Origin: Actinomycetota bacterium
GTDB lineage: Bacteria > Actinomycetota > Acidimicrobiia > Acidimicrobiales > Ilumatobacteraceae
Length of the DNA stretch: 13,231 bases
Direction: 5' to 3'
Assembly: GCA_009704425.1 (NCBI GenBank)
Contig: WLEG01000025.1
Span: 1-13,231, forward strand
This document shows, one piece after another, positions 6,177 through 13,231 of this stretch (within the stretch, counting starts at the first letter, position 1; the number at the start of each line of letters is the position of its first letter). The position numbers and the translations under genes were made by a program. Below the pieces are notes generated by a model. That model worked only from the letters and a program-made list of their open reading frames with translations, was not told where the DNA came from and made no database searches.

Positions 6177-8402
6177 TCAGTCGTCGCCGTCGGGACGACC
6201 GGGAACCGAACGGAACGCGTCGTAGACGCCGTCGATGCGCTTGATCGTGCGCAGGACGGACTCCAGGTGTCCGGGATCGGCCAGCTCGAACTCGAAGTGC
6301 ATCTTGGCCACCCGGTCGCCACCGGTGTGGGTGCTGCACGCCACGATGTTCACGTGCTGTTCCGACAGTGCGTTGGCGACGTCGCGCAACAGGCGCGAGC
6401 GGTCGAGTGCCACCACCTCAACACCGGCGCGGAAGACGGTGCCGGTGGAGGAACCGTCCCATTCCACGTCGACCAGACGCGACGATTGATCGTCGGCGAA
6501 CGAACCGGCGTTGGCGCAGTCCGAACGGTGGACGCTCACGCCACGACCCCGGGTGATGAAACCCATGATCTCGTCACCGGGCACCGGCGTGCAGCACTTG
6601 GAGAGGCGCACGAGCACGTCATCGAAACCCTCCACGTGAACGCCGACGTTGTTGCCCTTACGTCGCAATTCGGTCGGGCGGCGAACCGACGCCGGGAGTC
6701 GCTCGTCCGAATCGACCGACTGGAACCTCTGCGCCAAACGTTGAGCGACGGCGCGGGCTCCCACGTGGCCTTCTCCGATGGCCGCGAGAAGGGTGTCGAG
6801 ATCGGTGTAGTTGAGCGCGGCCATCTCGGCTTCGATCTGGGGACCCTCCATGACCCGGTTGACCGGCAGTCGTTCGCGCCGCAACTCGCGGGTGAGTTCC
6901 TCGCGTCCGGCTTCGATCAGGTCCTCGCGACGTTCGCGCGAGAACCACTGCTTGATCTTGTTGCGGGCCTTGGGAGACGAGACGAACTCGAGCCATTCGC
7001 GCGAGGGGCTCGCCGTCTCGACCTTGGAGGTGAAGATCTCGCAGGTGTCGCCGCTCTTGAGCTGGTGCGTGAGCGGAACCAGTCGCCCGTTCACCCGTGC
7101 TCCGATGCAGGCGTTGCCGATCTCGGTGTGAACCGAATACGCGAAGTCGACGGGACACGAACCCAGCGGCAGGGCCACCACACGACCCTTCGGCGTGAAC
7201 ACGAAGATCTCGTCCTGATCGAGGTCGGTCTTCAGGTTCTCCATGAACTGCGCCGGATCGACGACGTCGCTCTGCCAGTCGATGATGCGGTTCAACCAAT
7301 CGATGTCGGGGGTCTCGGCTCCGTCCTTGTAGGCCCAGTGGGCCGCCACTCCCCACTCGGCGCGCTGGTGCATCTCGCGGGTGCGGATCTGGATCTCGAG
7401 AGGTTTGCCGCCGGGCCCGATGACCGTGGTGTGGAGACTCTGGTACAGGTTGAACTTGGGCATCGCCACGTAGTCCTTGAATCGACCCACGATCGGCTTC
7501 CATCGCCCGTGGATGCATCCGAGGGCGGCGTAGCAGTCCTTGACCGAGTCGACGACCACGCGGATGGCGACGATGTCGAAGATCTCGTCGAACTCCTTGC
7601 CCTTCTGGATCATCTTCTCGTAGATGCTCCACAAGTGCTTTCCGCGTCCGGTGACGTCGGCATCGATGTTCAGCTCGGCCAAATGCGCCCGAACGTCGGC
7701 CATGGCCTTGGCCAGGTAGACGTCGCGCTCCGGGCTTCGGGTGCTGACCAGATGGTCGAGTTCGCTGTATCGCTTCGGGTACATGGAGGCGAAGGCCAGG
7801 TCCTCCAACTGTTGCTTGAGACCTTGCATGCCCAGCCGGTGCGCGAGCGGCGCGTAGATGTCGAGGGTCTCGGATGCGATGCGTTGCTGCTTGTCGACGG
7901 GCATCGCGGCGATGGTGCGCATGTTGTGCAGGCGATCCGCCAGCTTGATGATCAGGACGCGCAGGTCCTTGGCCATGGCCACGAGCATCTTGCGCATCGT
8001 TGCGGCCTGCTGCGCCTCCTTGGAGTCGAACTGGATCCGTTCGAGTTTCGTGACGCCGTCGACGATGGCGGCCACCTCGGCTCCGAACTCTCGCTCGACG
8101 TCGGCGACGGTGATCTCGGTATCCTCGACCGCGTCGTGCAACAACGCGGCCGCCACTGTCGTCTCGTCCAGTCCGATGTCGGCCACGATCTTGGCCACGG
8201 CCAACGGGTGGTTGATGTATCCCTCTCCGCTCTTTCGCTTCTGCTGCGAGTGGGCCAGCCGGGCGACCTCGAAGGCCTTGGTCATGGCGGCCGTACCGGA
8301 CTTGGGATGACGACGACGGAAGGATGCGATGACGGGGGACAATTCGTCGTTGGGCGAACCGCTCTGTCGTCTCCAAGGCAGGAGTCGGGTCACCGTGGCC
8401 AT
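6177..8402 (-). CDS. rel: Bifunctional (p)ppGpp synthetase/hydrolase (Rel, RelA/SpoT family)
   Basis: Makes and degrades the stringent-response alarmone (p)ppGpp. The 741-residue product is a long RelA/SpoT homologue. An HD hydrolase domain comes first (about 40-190), with NHPLAVA (64-70) and an intact HD-x2-ED motif (H89, D90, E93, D94). The synthetase domain follows (about 235-390), with RFKD (307-310), YQSLHT (320-325) and LEIQIRT (335-341). RFKD is the RxKD form found in bifunctional enzymes rather than the ExDD of synthetase-only RelA. Further on are a TGS domain (about 398-458), a zinc-finger-like part with C603, C604, H625 and C629, and a C-terminal ACT domain (about 660-735). Both activities are expected. 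The ATG (8400-8402) is 6 bases after a GATAAT hexamer with no Shine-Dalgarno, which suggests leaderless translation from its own promoter. The position between apt and hisS is conserved in actinobacteria. Confidence 0.97.
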   Translation of the reverse strand: MATVTRLLPWRRQSGSPNDELSPVIASFRRRHPKSGTAAMTKAFEVARLAHSQQKRKSGEGYINHPLAVAKIVADIGLDETTVAAALLHDAVEDTEITVADVEREFGAEVAAIVDGVTKLERIQFDSKEAQQAATMRKMLVAMAKDLRVLIIKLADRLHNMRTIAAMPVDKQQRIASETLDIYAPLAHRLGMQGLKQQLEDLAFASMYPKRYSELDHLVSTRSPERDVYLAKAMADVRAHLAELNIDADVTGRGKHLWSIYEKMIQKGKEFDEIFDIVAIRVVVDSVKDCYAALGCIHGRWKPIVGRFKDYVAMPKFNLYQSLHTTVIGPGGKPLEIQIRTREMHQRAEWGVAAHWAYKDGAETPDIDWLNRIIDWQSDVVDPAQFMENLKTDLDQDEIFVFTPKGRVVALPLGSCPVDFAYSVHTEIGNACIGARVNGRLVPLTHQLKSGDTCEIFTSKVETASPSREWLEFVSSPKARNKIKQWFSRERREDLIEAGREELTRELRRERLPVNRVMEGPQIEAEMAALNYTDLDTLLAAIGEGHVGARAVAQRLAQRFQSVDSDERLPASVRRPTELRRKGNNVGVHVEGFDDVLVRLSKCCTPVPGDEIMGFITRGRGVSVHRSDCANAGSFADDQSSRLVDVEWDGSSTGTVFRAGVEVVALDRSRLLRDVANALSEQHVNIVACSTHTGGDRVAKMHFEFELADPGHLESVLRTIKRIDGVYDAFRSVPGRPDGDD

Positions 8403-8417
8403 ACGACCATTATCCCA
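8403..8417 (-). promoter_or_regulatory. Candidate extended -10, leaderless promoter of rel
   Basis: On the transcribed strand TGGGATAAT (8409-8417) combines a TGn extension with GATAAT, a 5/6 match to TATAAT. The hexamer ends 6 bases before the rel ATG, so the transcript would begin at or next to the start codon. No ribosome site is present. No good -35 is seen, which an extended -10 can tolerate. Confidence 0.55.
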
Positions 8418-8434
8418 GCCCGGGGCCGGTTCGT

Positions 8435-8468
8435 GCGCCGACGGAGGCCGAAGTTCCGGTGACGGCGC
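8435..8468 (-). terminator. Imperfect hairpin after apt
   Basis: GCGCCG and CGGCGC (8463-8468 and 8435-8440 on the plus-strand numbering) form a 6-bp outer stem starting 4 bases after the apt stop. A mismatch follows, and the loop contains a shorter CCG/CGG pairing. There is no T tract. It could end the yajC-secD-secF-apt transcript just before the rel promoter. Weak evidence in such GC-rich DNA. Confidence 0.3.
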
Positions 8469-8472
8469 GGCG

Positions 8473-8979
8473 TCAGTACGTGATCAACGACTCGACGGGC
8501 ACACCACCGAGCTTGTGGCGTCCGTTCAGGAACGCCAGTTCGAGCAGGACGCCGAGTCCGACCACCACGCCGCCGAGACCGGTGACCAGACGACACGTGG
8601 CCGCGGCCGTACCACCCGTGGCCAGCACGTCGTCCACGACCAGGATTCGTTCGCCGGGATGCACCGCGTCACGGTGAATCTCCAACTTGTCGGTGCCGTA
8701 TTCGAGTTCGTACTCCTCGCGAGCGACCGCCCACGGCAACTTGCCGGCCTTGCGCACCGGCACGAAACCGGCACCCAACTCCACCGCCACCGGAGCACCG
8801 AGAATGAAGCCACGGGCCTCGACGCCCACGACGCGCTCGACGCCGAGGGACCGGAAGCGATCGGCCAGGCCGACGATCGCTTCGCCGAAAGCCGGACCGT
8901 TGCCGAGCAACGGCGTGATGTCCCGGAAGGTGACCCCGGGCGTGGGGTAATCCTCGATGGCGCGGATCAGGTGTTCCAT
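8473..8979 (-). CDS. apt: Adenine phosphoribosyltransferase
   Basis: Converts adenine and PRPP to AMP in purine salvage (cytoplasm). The product is 168 residues, close to the family norm of 170-180. It shows DYPTPGVTFRDITPLL (10-25), the EARGF block (54-58), RKAGKLPW (76-83), which is the flexible lid region, and the PRPP-binding loop VVDDVLATGGT (114-124). I chose the ATG at 8977-8979 because the family N-terminus starts just before the DYPTPGV block and GAGG lies 5 bases upstream. The open frame continues far upstream, but there it reads through secF in the wrong frame. It begins 11 bases after the secF stop, consistent with one operon. secDF-apt-rel is the usual actinobacterial order. Confidence 0.96.
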   Translation of the reverse strand: MEHLIRAIEDYPTPGVTFRDITPLLGNGPAFGEAIVGLADRFRSLGVERVVGVEARGFILGAPVAVELGAGFVPVRKAGKLPWAVAREEYELEYGTDKLEIHRDAVHPGERILVVDDVLATGGTAAATCRLVTGLGGVVVGLGVLLELAFLNGRHKLGGVPVESLITY

Positions 8980-8990
8980 GCGGGCCTCGT

Positions 8991-10133
8991 TCAGCGACGG
9001 CGCTTCTTGCGCGGGCGGGGCGGGTGCGTGAGCAACGCTCCCGGGGTGACGTTGGCCGATGGTGCCGTTTGCTCGTCGGCCTGCACCTGACGCCGGACGT
9101 TCTTCAGTCCGCTCGACGTGCCGGTCACGACCATGTGTTCCAGCTCGGGGCCGGTCGAGTGCAGGCCGCGCAGATTCTTGAAACGCGGCTCGCGCTCCTT
9201 CAGTACCGCCAACAAGGGTGAGGCCACGAAGATGGACGAATAGCTGCCGATCGACAGGCCCACGAGCAACGCAACGGCGAACTCGCGCAGGGCCACGGCA
9301 CCGAACACCCCGGAACCCAACACGAGCAACGAGATCACGGGAAGTACCGCCGCGAGGCTGGTGTTCAGCGAACGCATCAAGACCTGGTTCATGGAGACGT
9401 TGGTGATGTCGGCCATGCCGGTGCGGGTGGCGGCGAATCGTTCGATGTTGTCCTGTACCTTGTCGAACACCACGATCGTGTCGTACAGGGAGAATCCGAG
9501 AATGGTGAGAAAGGCGACCACGGTCGCCGGGGTCACCTCGAACCTGAAGACCGAATAGATGCCCACGCTGATGAGGACGTCGTGCAACATCGCCGCGATG
9601 GCGGCCACGGCCATGCGCCATTCGAAACGCCACGCGATGTAGATCGACACCAGAACGAGGAACACCACCAGGGCGCGCACCGCTTTCTCGGTGATGGAGC
9701 GACCCCACGACGAACTGACGGAGCTGACGGAAACGTCGTTCACGTCGACACCGGCGGCCTCGGCCAAGGCGGCCTGCACCGCCGAGCGAACCTCCGTGGT
9801 CTGGTCCCCCACTTGGATCCGGATGGACTCGACATCTCCGCTCTTGAGCGTCTGAACCTTGGCGTTGGCCACCTCGACGCCGTTCTCCTCCACCACGGCT
9901 CGGGCCTCGTCGGTGCCGAACGTCGACGAGGCCGGAACCTGCCAGGCCACGCCGCCCTCGAAGTCGATGCCCAGGTTCAAACCCGAGGTGAGCAGGGAGA
10001 CCAGGGTGACGATCACCAGTATTCCCGAGAAGAGAAAACCGTAACGACGACGGCCGTAGAAGTCGATGGCGGTCTCACCGTGATACAGCCGTCCGAGAAG
10101 GCCGCGGCGTTTGGCGATTCGTGTGTCGCTCAT
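8991..10133 (-). CDS. secF: Protein translocase subunit SecF
   Basis: Partner of SecD in the RND-type SecDF complex, which uses the proton gradient to help preproteins move through SecYEG. The 380-residue product has TM1 (about 31-51) followed by GIDFEGG (55-61). A periplasmic/extracellular P1-like domain follows (about 60-145), then a bundle of five helices (about 152-310). The family signature GFSLYDTIVVFDKVQDN (213-229) carries the conserved Asp (D218), and SLNTSLAAVLPV (255-266) is also present. The C-terminal tail of about 65 residues is hydrophilic and ends with RPRKKRRR, longer than in E. coli SecF (323 aa). The ATG (10131-10133) overlaps the secD TGA and has GGAGG 6 bases upstream. 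Longer upstream readings in this frame lie inside secD and lack SecF features. Confidence 0.96.
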   Translation of the reverse strand: MSDTRIAKRRGLLGRLYHGETAIDFYGRRRYGFLFSGILVIVTLVSLLTSGLNLGIDFEGGVAWQVPASSTFGTDEARAVVEENGVEVANAKVQTLKSGDVESIRIQVGDQTTEVRSAVQAALAEAAGVDVNDVSVSSVSSSWGRSITEKAVRALVVFLVLVSIYIAWRFEWRMAVAAIAAMLHDVLISVGIYSVFRFEVTPATVVAFLTILGFSLYDTIVVFDKVQDNIERFAATRTGMADITNVSMNQVLMRSLNTSLAAVLPVISLLVLGSGVFGAVALREFAVALLVGLSIGSYSSIFVASPLLAVLKEREPRFKNLRGLHSTGPELEHMVVTGTSSGLKNVRRQVQADEQTAPSANVTPGALLTHPPRPRKKRRR

Positions 10134-11767
10134 GCGGCACCTCCGGGGGCGAGTGCGGACGAGTCGACACCGAAGACGCGTCGACGGGCGATGAACTCCG
10201 AGCGAGCCAGCAACAACATGGTGGGTCGCGTGAAGAACCACGCCACGATCATGTCGCACAGTGTCGACAGTCCGAGGAAGAACGCGAATCCACGCACCGA
10301 ACCCACGGAGAGGTACCAGAGCGTGAACGCACCGAGAAGTGACACGATGTCGGCCGCCAGGATGGTGCGCCACGCGGACTTGAATCCCCGCTCGGCGGAG
10401 TTACGAAGCGTTCGCCCGGACTTGACCTCGTCCTTCAGTTTCTCGAAGAAGACCACGTACGAGTCGACGGTGACACCGATGGAGACGATGATGCCGGCGA
10501 TTCCGGCCAGGCTGAGGGCCAGGCCGTTGGTGCTGGACAGCAACGAGATCACGTTCCACTGGATGACGCCGGAGATGAGCAGACCCACAACCACGATCGC
10601 GGCCAGGCTGCGGTAGTACAGCAACATGAAGAGCAACACGAGGGCGACTCCGATGAGGCCGGAGATGATCGCGGCCCGCAGCGAGTCGCTTCCCAGGGTC
10701 GGCGACACCGTCTGAACGGCCTGAACCTGCAAGCGGACCGGCAACGCACCACTCTTGAGCACCCGGGCCAGGTCCTTGGCCTCGCCTTCGGAGAAGCTGC
10801 CGGTGATGTCGACGCCACCGGTGAAGCTGGGTTGGTTCACGCTCGGTGCCGACTGCACGACACCGTCGAGGACGATGGCCATCCGGCCCGAAGGACACGA
10901 CGCGTCCTTGGCGAAACACCGCGCGGCTCCGCTGTTCCAGAGATCGGCGCCGGTGGCACCGCCGCGCAGCGTGACGCGCACTCCCCAACCTCCGGAGATG
11001 ATGTCGGCTTGCGCGTCGTTGTTGAACACCTCACCGGTGGCGAAGGCGGGTCCCAATTGGTAGAACTCGGTGCCATCGGCGTTCTGCACGAAGACGGTGG
11101 CGCTCGGGTCGGTGGGGTCCGGCATGTCGGCCGGGAGGGTGACATCGGTGGTCGGCGCTTCGGTTCCCGTCGGAGCATCGGTCGTGACCACCGAGGTGGT
11201 CGTGGACGACGCTTCGACCACGGAGGTGTCCGGTGTCGTGGTGGTTTCCGTGGGAAGAGTGGTCACGGCGGCCGGCCGCGACGGGCCGCCCGGAAGTGTC
11301 GTGCTCGACGTGGCGGCCATCGTTGACGTCGTTGACGTGGTCGACGTGGCTTCACCGTCGGTGGCGGCCGTGGTGGTCGACGATCCGTCGTCGACCACGG
11401 AATCGGCGGTGTCGATCACCTGCGACAGCAGGACGGGACGCAGGAGCACCGCACCGGTGACCTGAACCAGCTTGATGGCCTCGTCCTGGTTGTCGACACC
11501 GGGAAGGTTGACGACGATCGCGTCGCCCTGACGGATGATCTCGGGCTCGGCCACTCCGAGGGAGTCGACGCGCTCGCGAATTCTCTCGACGGCCAGGTCC
11601 AGACTCTCGGAGTTGTAGTCACCGACGGGTTCCTGGGTGACCGAAACACCACCTTGAAGGTCGAGTCCGAGAGATGGTTCGTTGCCGGCGACGAGGTTTC
11701 CGGCCAACGAGCCGAACACCACGACCAACAGGCCGAACAACGTGAGTGCGAGACGACGACGTGTCAT
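10130..11767 (-). CDS. secD: Protein translocase subunit SecD
   Basis: Larger subunit of SecDF; drives late steps of Sec export. The 545-residue product has TM1 (about 6-27), then LGLDLQGGV (33-41), a defining SecD motif. The first part of the extracellular P1 domain follows (about 42-120). Next is a Ser/Thr-rich low-complexity insert (about 122-224), the rest of P1 with RMAIVLDGVVQSAP, and a five-helix bundle. The bundle contains SIGVTVDSYVVFFEKLKDE (429-447) with the conserved Asp (D435). I chose the ATG at 11765-11767, which puts TM1 right at the N-terminus. A start 51 bases upstream would add a Pro/Arg-rich stretch overlapping yajC. The start is 10 bases after the yajC stop with no good Shine-Dalgarno, so reinitiation is likely. 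The insert is the odd part; mycobacterial SecD has a Pro-rich stretch in a comparable region. Confidence 0.95.
   Translation of the reverse strand: MTRRRLALTLFGLLVVVFGSLAGNLVAGNEPSLGLDLQGGVSVTQEPVGDYNSESLDLAVERIRERVDSLGVAEPEIIRQGDAIVVNLPGVDNQDEAIKLVQVTGAVLLRPVLLSQVIDTADSVVDDGSSTTTAATDGEATSTTSTTSTMAATSSTTLPGGPSRPAAVTTLPTETTTTPDTSVVEASSTTTSVVTTDAPTGTEAPTTDVTLPADMPDPTDPSATVFVQNADGTEFYQLGPAFATGEVFNNDAQADIISGGWGVRVTLRGGATGADLWNSGAARCFAKDASCPSGRMAIVLDGVVQSAPSVNQPSFTGGVDITGSFSEGEAKDLARVLKSGALPVRLQVQAVQTVSPTLGSDSLRAAIISGLIGVALVLLFMLLYYRSLAAIVVVGLLISGVIQWNVISLLSSTNGLALSLAGIAGIIVSIGVTVDSYVVFFEKLKDEVKSGRTLRNSAERGFKSAWRTILAADIVSLLGAFTLWYLSVGSVRGFAFFLGLSTLCDMIVAWFFTRPTMLLLARSEFIARRRVFGVDSSALAPGGAA
11321..11347 (-). 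repeat. Three 9-bp tandem units in the SecD low-complexity insert
   Basis: Three consecutive 9-base units, each encoding Thr-Ser-Thr (residues 141-149 of SecD). The last two are identical and the first differs at two bases. They sit inside a region of about 100 Ser/Thr-rich codons (roughly 11096-11404). The unit length keeps the reading frame, so copy-number changes would alter only insert length. Confidence 0.75.
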
Positions 11768-11777
11768 GGGATACCGA

Positions 11778-12140
11778 TCATTCCGACGCGGGGGTCGTGG
11801 GCTCGGTGGGCTCGCCACCGGCGGGCTCCTCGGCCGGGTTCACCCGACGCAGAAGCGCGTTGCGCGAGATCCGGATCTCCACGTTCTCGGCGATCTCGAG
11901 CCACACGATGTCACCGTCCATGGCGGTCACGAAGCCGTAGAGGCCCGAGTTGGTGATGACCTCGTCGTCGACGGTGATCGCCTGCTGGAGCTCCTGCTGG
12001 GCGCGCATCCGCTTGCGCTGCGGGCGGATCATCAAGAAGTACATGGCCAAACCGATGAGGGCCATGAACCCGAACGTGAAGAGAGCGCTTCCACCGCTGT
12101 TCTGCTCGGCGGTGGCGATGATGGAGGCGATATTCGACAT
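11778..12140 (-). CDS. yajC: Preprotein translocase subunit YajC
   Basis: Small inner-membrane protein that associates with SecDF. The 120-residue product shows the standard layout: a short N-terminus, one transmembrane helix (about 19-37) followed directly by IRPQRKRMR (38-46), and then the soluble YajC domain with ITVDDEVITNSGLYGFV (55-71), a diagnostic block. The C-terminal tail (about 101-120) is acidic and Pro/Thr-rich. The ATG has AAGGA 5 bases upstream. It is 86 bases past the tgt stop and 10 bases before the secD start, so it probably leads the yajC-secD-secF-apt unit. Confidence 0.95.
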   Translation of the reverse strand: MSNIASIIATAEQNSGGSALFTFGFMALIGLAMYFLMIRPQRKRMRAQQELQQAITVDDEVITNSGLYGFVTAMDGDIVWLEIAENVEIRISRNALLRRVNPAEEPAGGEPTEPTTPASE

Positions 12141-12178
12141 GGAGATCCTTGATCAGAGGGGGTCGGACGACCCGCGAC

Positions 12179-12184
12179 AGCCTA
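12179..12184 (-). promoter_or_regulatory. Possible -10 element upstream of yajC
   Basis: TAGGCT on the transcribed strand fits TAnnnT and would give a 5' leader of about 30 bases containing the yajC ribosome site. No convincing -35 lies 17 bases upstream. The gap could also simply be an operon-internal spacer after tgt. Low confidence. Confidence 0.28.
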
Positions 12185-12226
12185 GTCGTCGGGCCCGCGG
12201 ATCGGGGGTGGCTGACACGGACGGGA

Positions 12227-13231
12227 TCAGCCGCCGTTGCCCCAAACGTCGAGGATCTCCCGGCGGAGGGTCGCCAAGGTCCCGGTCGAGATGGCCGCGC
12301 GCATGCGGGCCATCAGATCGAGGGTCCACGCCACGTTGTGCAGGCTCATCAGGCGCGAGCCGGTGGGCTCGTTGACCTGCAACAGATGGCGCAGGTACCC
12401 CCGGGTGTGGCGTTGGCACACCTCGCAACGGCACTCAGGGTCGAGTGGTGCGTCGTCGAGGGCGTTCTTGGCGTTCTTGATGTGCACCTTGCCCCGACCG
12501 GTGAGGGCCGTGCCATGGCGGCCGAGGCGGGTCTGCATCACGCAGTCGAATTGATCGACGCCCAACGTCACCGCCTCCACGAGAGACGCCGGATCACCGA
12601 CGCCCATCAGATAGCGGGGACGATCGCGCGGAAGGTGCTCGAGTGCGGCCTCCAGCGCCGGCAACATCTCGGCACGGGTCTCGCCGACGGACAAACCACC
12701 GATGCCGTAACCGTCGAAGTCGAGTTCGGCGGTTCGCCGGGCGCTCTCGGCGCGCATCACGGGAGAGATGCCTCCCTGGACGATTCCGAACAACGCCTGA
12801 TCCGGGCGACGATGAGCCGCGCGGGCCCGCTTGGCCCACGCCGAGGTTCGTTCGAGAGCCAATCGAATGACCGGTTCGGGTGAGGGCAACGGCGGGCACA
12901 CATCGAGAACCATCTGGATGTCGGCGCCGAGTAACTCCTGCGTGGCCACGGCCGACTCGGGGGTGAATAGATGCTTGCTGCCGTCGTACGTGGAGGCGAA
13001 CGTGACCCCGTCATCGTCGACCTTGGGTTCGAGGGAGAAGACCTGGAATCCGCCGGAATCGGTGAGGGTGAGGCCTCCCCAACCCGCGAACTTTCCGAGA
13101 CCACCGAATCGCGCCACCACGTCGGCCCCGGGACGCAACATCAGGTGGTACGTGTTGCCCAGAACGATGCGGGCACCCAGGCGCTCGTAGTCCGCGGCGC
13201 TCAGGTACTTGATCGCACCACGTGTGCCCAC
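12227..13231 (-). CDS. tgt: Queuine tRNA-ribosyltransferase / tRNA-guanine transglycosylase (5' end missing)
   Basis: Exchanges guanine-34 of GUN-anticodon tRNAs for the queuosine precursor preQ1. The 334 visible residues cover most of the TIM barrel. The first codon at the edge is a GTG read as Val in the family block PVGTRG, not a start; by comparison with Zymomonas TGT about 44 residues are missing. Visible are LGNTYHLMLRPG (24-35), TDSGGFQVFSL with the active-site Asp (D58), GIVQGG (149-154), YGIGGLSVGE (175-184), FDCVMQTR with the nucleophile Asp (D229), and the zinc site C267, C269, C272, H298 with exactly the family spacing. Q233 replaces the usual Pro in FDCVMPTR. It lies just upstream of yajC, the order seen in the widespread ruvB-queA-tgt-yajC-secDF layout, so queA may lie beyond the edge. 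Confidence 0.95.
   Translation of the reverse strand: MGTRGAIKYLSAADYERLGARIVLGNTYHLMLRPGADVVARFGGLGKFAGWGGLTLTDSGGFQVFSLEPKVDDDGVTFASTYDGSKHLFTPESAVATQELLGADIQMVLDVCPPLPSPEPVIRLALERTSAWAKRARAAHRRPDQALFGIVQGGISPVMRAESARRTAELDFDGYGIGGLSVGETRAEMLPALEAALEHLPRDRPRYLMGVGDPASLVEAVTLGVDQFDCVMQTRLGRHGTALTGRGKVHIKNAKNALDDAPLDPECRCEVCQRHTRGYLRHLLQVNEPTGSRLMSLHNVAWTLDLMARMRAAISTGTLATLRREILDVWGNGG

Noticed and set aside
5976..8462. An 828-codon open frame on the plus strand, opposite rel
   Set aside because: It is the antisense of a clear Rel protein. The translation shows no recognisable domain and is rich in Asp, Gly, Val and His, as expected from reading a high-GC gene backwards. There is no ribosome site or promoter of note.
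8980..9708. N-terminal extension of apt by about 240 residues
   Set aside because: The extension overlaps secF in another frame and has no domain features. The Apt family N-terminus, and a GAGG site, point to the ATG at 8977-8979.
10134..10373. N-terminal extension of secF by 80 residues
   Set aside because: It lies inside secD, and the ATGA overlap plus GGAGG support the shorter start.
11768..11818. Start of secD 17 codons upstream
   Set aside because: It would place Pro/Arg-rich residues before TM1 and overlap yajC by about 40 bases; the ATG at 11765-11767 fits the family better.
12161..12190. Short inverted repeats in the tgt-yajC gap (GACGAC/GTCGTC and a GGTCG/CGACC palindrome)
   Set aside because: Stems of 5 to 6 bp are expected by chance in DNA this rich in GTCGAC-like words, and none is followed by a T tract.
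1..13231. Mobile elements, CRISPR arrays, tRNA/rRNA genes, defence or secondary-metabolite genes
   Set aside because: None seen. All of the window is accounted for by conserved housekeeping genes on one strand with gaps under 90 bases.

Overview
The window looks like a housekeeping stretch of a high-GC actinobacterial chromosome. Gene content and order (yajC-secD-secF-apt-rel-hisS-aspS-NUDIX-rarA-DUF948) match the conserved actinobacterial block. Protein style, and tgt sitting next to yajC, make me lean towards an Acidimicrobiia-type lineage. That lineage call is an inference; the sequence carries no rRNA or other direct taxonomic marker.

All twelve genes lie on the minus strand and coding density is very high. 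Reading in the direction of transcription, from the right edge to the left: a tRNA-guanine transglycosylase (tgt, N-terminus beyond the right edge); the Sec translocon accessory genes yajC, secD and secF; apt (adenine salvage); a long bifunctional (p)ppGpp synthetase/hydrolase (rel); the class II aminoacyl-tRNA synthetases hisS and aspS; an RppH-like NUDIX hydrolase; rarA (MgsA-type AAA+ ATPase); a DUF948 membrane protein; a 131-residue membrane-anchored hypothetical; and the first 156 codons of a glcD-type FAD-linked oxidase that runs off the left edge.

Five junctions are 4-base stop/start overlaps: secD/secF, hisS/aspS, NUDIX/rarA, DUF948/hypothetical and hypothetical/glcD. There are three real intergenic gaps of 70 to 86 bases: tgt-yajC, apt-rel and rel-hisS. 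Each holds a -10-like hexamer. In front of rel and hisS the hexamer ends exactly 6 bases before the start codon and no Shine-Dalgarno sequence is visible, so both genes look leaderless. Hairpins without a T tract sit at the ends of rel (perfect 9-bp stem) and apt (imperfect). I therefore read the transcription units as yajC-secD-secF-apt, rel, and hisS-aspS-NUDIX-rarA-DUF948-hypothetical-glcD.

Functionally the region combines translation quality (HisRS, AspRS, TGT), protein export (YajC/SecDF), nucleotide and alarmone metabolism (Apt, Rel) and genome or RNA maintenance (RarA, NUDIX). I found no mobile element, CRISPR array, tRNA, phage gene or defence island, and no evidence of a new multi-gene system. 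The observations most worth a second look are the paired leaderless promoters of rel and hisS, AspRS residues that suggest a non-discriminating enzyme, a Ser/Thr-rich insert in SecD, and glcD following the DUF948/hypothetical pair where many actinobacteria have alaS.
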